Source: Gnomoniopsis sp. IMI 355080
Taxonomy: Eukaryota > Ascomycota > Sordariomycetes > Diaporthales > Gnomoniaceae
Length of the DNA stretch: 64,000 nt
Direction of reading: 5' to 3'
Assembly (NCBI GenBank): GCA_027946555.1
Contig: JAPEVC010000204.1
Span: forward strand, 1 to 64,000
The position numbers and the translations under genes are program-made. This document shows, in pieces, positions 60,219 through 64,000 of this stretch; within the stretch, counting starts at the first letter, position 1, and each line of letters opens with the position of its first letter. Below the pieces are notes generated by a model. The model did not search any database. It saw nothing but the letters and a program-made list of their open reading frames with translations, and was not told the DNA's origin.

Positions 60219-60236
60219 TACCTAGGTACCTAGGTA
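60219..60236. repeat. 18-bp palindrome of the CCTAGGTA family
   Basis: TACCTAGGTACCTAGGTA is identical to its reverse complement. Confidence 0.8.
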
Positions 60237-60485
60237 TAAGGGTTTCAGATGTCAGAGACCAACCAACATGACTTATCACCAACGCCTCAGTGTGCATGCA
60301 TGGCGGTCCTTAGCCGACCCAGCTGTGCAGTAGTATCCGTGAGCTGTTAGAAAAACATCACATCTACAAGCTCTAAAACCCCTATTCACATGTTTCGTAC
60401 CCCTCCTCAAGCGGGCGAGCGGTAGGCTAGTAGATAGATAGAACAAGCATTCCACCTGGAAAAGAGAGGGAGACCAAAAAGAGGA

Positions 60486-60506
60486 TTTTTTTTTTTTAAA
60501 AAAAAA
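60486..60506. repeat. T12A9 tract
   Basis: Twelve T followed directly by nine A. The central T9A9 is an 18-bp palindrome and could act as a nucleosome-excluding element. Confidence 0.75.
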
Positions 60507-61969
60507 GGAATTCCTTCGGTGGTGTTGCTTGTGATGGGTCACCTAGCTGTGCTTTGCCGAGTCGTCAGCAAGCGCAGTGAGCAGCGTGTCACCTCTCTTT
60601 TACACGCTCTCAGAGACTAGCGCGTGCACTTGTCATGCACGTCGCAGCATATGGCCCAATCTCGCAGCCCCACACCTTTTTATGGGCTACGACACAGCAA
60701 AGGGCAAAGGAGAGGGCTCCCTACTAGGACATGTGTAAGCGTTGGAAGTGTGCATGGATGGGTCACAGAGGGGGTTGCAGGCGGGGAGTAGCGGGTACGT
60801 ACGTACTTGCTGCCCGGTAAGTGGCATTGCATCTGTGGGCAAGTCCAAAGTGTATCTTATACGAGAGTCTCATCCCGCCAGGGCTGAAAGCTTAATAAGG
60901 TTGAAAAGATGAGTCGTGGATAGACGAGGACAGAAACAGAAACGACTGATGTATAGGAGTATGTTCTAGGCTATTCTATTTAGGTAGAATTGAGAGTTCA
61001 ATGATGATGAATCAGTGCCGTCTCCCCAGGTACATCGCTGGAGAAGGAGAATTGGGCGAATAAGAATACCTGGTTACGCTAGGAGAAAGAGGCTCAAACG
61101 TAGCTAGTACTCGCCTGGGCTTTCGGCCCCGAGGTCCTCGGTTAAGTAAGCGAGTTAGGTATTCTGACAAGAGTCCAGCACTAACAACACGTACCCTCGG
61201 ACTCGAATACGCGCTCGCTCTTTACGTACGACTGCGAGCCCGCGCTGCTGACAACCAACCCCCTCGGGTATCACTGGAAACGCGACCGGTCTGACAAAAG
61301 AGAGCGATTTCGGGGCCCATTTTCCCAACGAGAACCCGAGTTTCGGCACATCGGAAAAAAATGGGCAAGTTCAGAAACCCCACGCACATACCTTTATGCT
61401 TGTGCGCGCAAGGGCGCGCGCCATGCTTGCTTTCTCGTGGGTCAGGTGGAAAACCTTAAAAGTGTCCCGAGGAACCTAGGTAACAGTACAGCCTCTTAAG
61501 CCGCCGAGCTCGAAACAAGTGCTTGTTGTCACACAGAGCAAGTAGCAAACAGATGGGAAAGTTGGAAACAGACGTTAAAGTTCGGGAAGGGCAATTAAGC
61601 ATAGCGTTCCTTTATAACGTTTGGCGGGGGCCATGCACGGTGTGGAAAGTGGACGTTGACGGCCCATGCGCGCGCGTTTGACAGACGAAGGGTCAAAATC
61701 TTAAAAATAAAAGAGGTGGGGAGGAGAAACCTGTCTCATTTACAGTCATCCATTCAGATACTCCGTTTATGTGACCAAGACGCCTTATGACACCCGTGTG
61801 AAATCATCATGTCACTAGTATGCCATACCTTGAACCGTATCCCGCCGTCCCTAGGCCATTGCAACCCCGGACCCAGTAGTCCGCCGCCCACCCCGGCGCC
61901 GCCCACCTTGGTCAACATCCCGCCGCTGTCGACGGAGTGAAATAGCGTAACATCGGGTTGAATACACCC

Positions 61970-63191
61970 TCACATCCTCAAGGCGTCTGCATCAAATCCA
62001 GAGTAGATCATAGGATCCCCAAGCCCCATCATAACTTCAGGGTTGCGACAGCTCACGACATGTGGCTTTATAGTTCCAAACTCAGACTCCAACAAGCCCT
62101 GATTCAGCATATCCATCCCCACGTACGGACCCGACGGCGGAAATTGTGGCCCGCTGAACCCCATTGTCGGCGGTGGCCTCATCCACGGCGCAAAGGTATT
62201 GGTCGACGGCGATGTGGCGCTCGGCAGGCCCTCGGAGGCCGGATAGCTGTCAAACGAATCGTAGTTGTTGAGGCTGGCCGGGCTAAGCGTCAAGGAACTG
62301 CTCGCCGCGCCGCCGCCGCCACCACCGCCAAAGGCCACTTTGCGGTAGTCCTCAAAGTCGGAGTGCGAGTCCAGCTCAGACGAGCTAGCGCGGTCGTCCC
62401 GTGATTCGGAGGTAGCGTGATGTCGAGCGGGAAGGGAGTCTTCTTGTTGTTGCTGGGTCTCTAATTGTGAGGCGAGGTCCGCGACACCTTGCTCATCCTC
62501 GGGGAAGACAGAGTGGACGGGTAGGTCGATATCGCTGTTGGGGCGGATGCAACCGAGCTTCTGGGCGATGTTGTGGATGACGGGCTGGCCGCGATCGTTT
62601 AAATCTGGTTCACCGAGGTCCCATTGCTGCCCGGAGCGGACCATAGAGTAGAGCTTTTGTACTGTGGCGACAAGGGCAAATTGGCTGTTTTCTAAAACCT
62701 CGGCATATCTATAAAAAGGAGGAAAAAAGGGTTTAAGATTGGTGTGATCAAATGTATGAGGGATTGGTATACGTACCCTCGAGGCAATTGCTTAAATTCT
62801 GTCTTTTTCCTGATGCCTGCTGTGCATACCAGGCCATCGTCCTTGCACCTCTTGCATGGAAATTCGCCGTCACACTGAGCAGTACGTGTCAGCTGTCTAG
62901 TTCCAGTACCCGTGTCACAGTGTGTGAGACAATGCTAACCTTCGTTTTCTTCATTCTACACCTCTCACAAGCTTTCCAGACCCTCTTGTGCCTGCCATCG
63001 GCCATGGAATGTGCGGACGAGCTGTCAGGAGAGAGTGGGGAGTGTACATGTGAGTGAGTCGAGATGGGATTACTTGCGCGCTTCGAAATACGATGTGTTG
63101 ATTTTGCCGACTTTGCGCTTGCATTACTCTTCTTCGTTGAATGGGCTTTGATAGCCTCCTCCGTTGGAGGGCTGGGTAGACTTCGTTCCAT
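61970..63191 (-). CDS. Zn2Cys6 transcription factor
   Basis: Three exons, 63191-62940, 62874-62777 and 62708-61970, 362 aa. The binuclear zinc cluster is complete after splicing: C75, C78, C85, C91, C94 and C101 in the CX2CX6CX5CX2CX6C pattern; the first intron falls just before C85. It is preceded by a basic Ser/Lys-rich N-terminus and followed by RKKTEFKQLPRGYAEVLENS and a short helical, coiled-coil-like segment. The rest is acidic, Ser- and Gln-rich with a seven-Gly run, typical of an activation region. There is no large fungal_trans domain, so this is a short-type regulator. The ATG at 63191 is used; the frame continues upstream to a non-ATG codon. Targets are unknown. Confidence 0.9.
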
Positions 63192-64000
63192 TTTATTTCG
63201 AGCTTTGTTGCTTGTTCCTGAGCTGAGTGCAGGAAGTGTCGTGATGCGTATATGAGTGTCAGCGAGCACAGTAGCGGGCCGTGTAAGTCGCGTAGCAGTG
63301 CAAGTCACTATAGGTGGCAATTCCGTCCAGTGACAAGAAGAATGTCTGGAGAATGTCGAAGCTTCTGGCAAAAACAGAACAAACAACAAAAGGGCTAAGC
63401 CGAGGTGACGAGTGGATGACTTAAGAGGGAAGGATTAATAATGAGTAGGAAAACCACGAGGTTCCAGAGCTGGCGCACTAGATTATGTGATAATGGACTT
63501 TAGGTACAGGCTAGAGTCCGCGCTGCATATAGTGATGTGCCCACTGCACCGGATCGACACCGTTCGAAGAGGATCCAAGTCAACTTTTACGCAAGGCACC
63601 CCTGCAGAGCAATGATTGAAAACCGTTCCCGGCCTGAGGGACTGGGATGTTGGGGCGTTTGACCGTGACTCTTTTTTTTCGGAGACGGGCGTAACGGTCG
63701 GCGACTTGACTATGTCCGAAAAGCGTGGACGCGGATGAATTGAAGCGGCCTTTTTTTGGCGGTGGCTGACAGAGGTCGTTGGTTGTAACAAAAGGTCCTC
63801 GCCCGTCGCGTAAGGGAATAACAATCCGATCTTTTTTAGGTATAGGATTTGGAATGTCGCTTATTTCCGGATGCAGAAACGGAGATGGGAGGGGGGATTA
63901 TTAAGGGTGGTGTGAGTTGTTTCTCTCACTTTCGGTGGTTTTCGGGCCTTTGTTACCTCGTCAAGCTGGTTTGGAAAGAAGAGCTTCGATCGCGTTGAGA
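63192..64000. other. Right edge, promoter of the transcription factor
   Basis: Pyrimidine- and purine-rich upstream DNA with no accepted gene. A 113-codon minus-strand frame at 63483-63824 has no ATG at its start and no domain. Confidence 0.5.

Larger units (their letters stand above)
59588..61969. other. Gene-poor region, 2.4 kb
   Basis: No coding signal. Contains the 18-bp palindrome at 60219-60236 and T12A9 at 60486-60506. The final part is the 3' flank of the transcription factor gene. Confidence 0.5.

Overview
The window looks like nuclear DNA of a filamentous ascomycete (Pezizomycotina, most likely Sordariomycetes). Reasons: genes are split by short introns (53 to 156 nt) with GTRNGT-type donors and CTRAC-like branch sites; the gene content is typical (CSC1-family channel, Zn2Cys6 regulator, CFEM-like wall protein, many secreted carbohydrate-active enzymes); intergenic DNA is about half the window and carries a short palindromic CCTAGGTA-type motif. 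I see no transposase, reverse transcriptase, rRNA, tRNA, CRISPR array or prokaryotic operon. Exon coordinates were worked out by hand from splice signals and reading-phase agreement.

Layout. 1.6-6 kb: a small unknown four-exon gene and a CSC1/OSCA-type channel. 6-22 kb: a carbohydrate block with a secreted GH16 glucanase, an ACS-family MFS transporter, an intracellular GH105 unsaturated glucuronyl/rhamnogalacturonyl hydrolase, a second ACS-family transporter, a secreted TIM-barrel-like protein of unknown activity, and a membrane-anchored GH3 beta-glucosidase. 22-27.7 kb: GNA1, a ten-exon urea permease (DUR3) with GATA sites upstream, and a His-rich protein. 28-39 kb: a run of minus-strand genes for a secreted PLC-like phosphodiesterase, a GPI-anchored GH5 glucanase, a disordered poly-Thr protein and a CFEM-like GPI protein. 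39-44 kb is a 5.3 kb gene-poor stretch. 44-50 kb: VMS1, a zinc alcohol dehydrogenase and an intradiol ring-cleavage dioxygenase. 52.9-56.5 kb: a basic-tailed unknown protein, an AT-hook protein and a chitin deacetylase. 56.5-62 kb is gene-poor apart from one candidate small gene. 62-63.2 kb: a Zn2Cys6 transcription factor.

How genes may work together. The most coherent group is at 9.3-21.9 kb: GH105 has no signal peptide and so needs imported oligouronides, and it sits between two transporters of the anion:cation symporter type. It shares a 0.9 kb divergent promoter region with one of them, and a secreted putative hydrolase and GH3 lie next door. This resembles a pectin (rhamnogalacturonan) utilisation module; the link is inference from position and family. 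Other genes are housekeeping or cell-surface functions with no evident shared pathway. I found no clear wholly new multi-gene system; the best novelty candidates are the uncharacterised secreted protein at 16-18 kb and three small multi-exon genes of unknown function.
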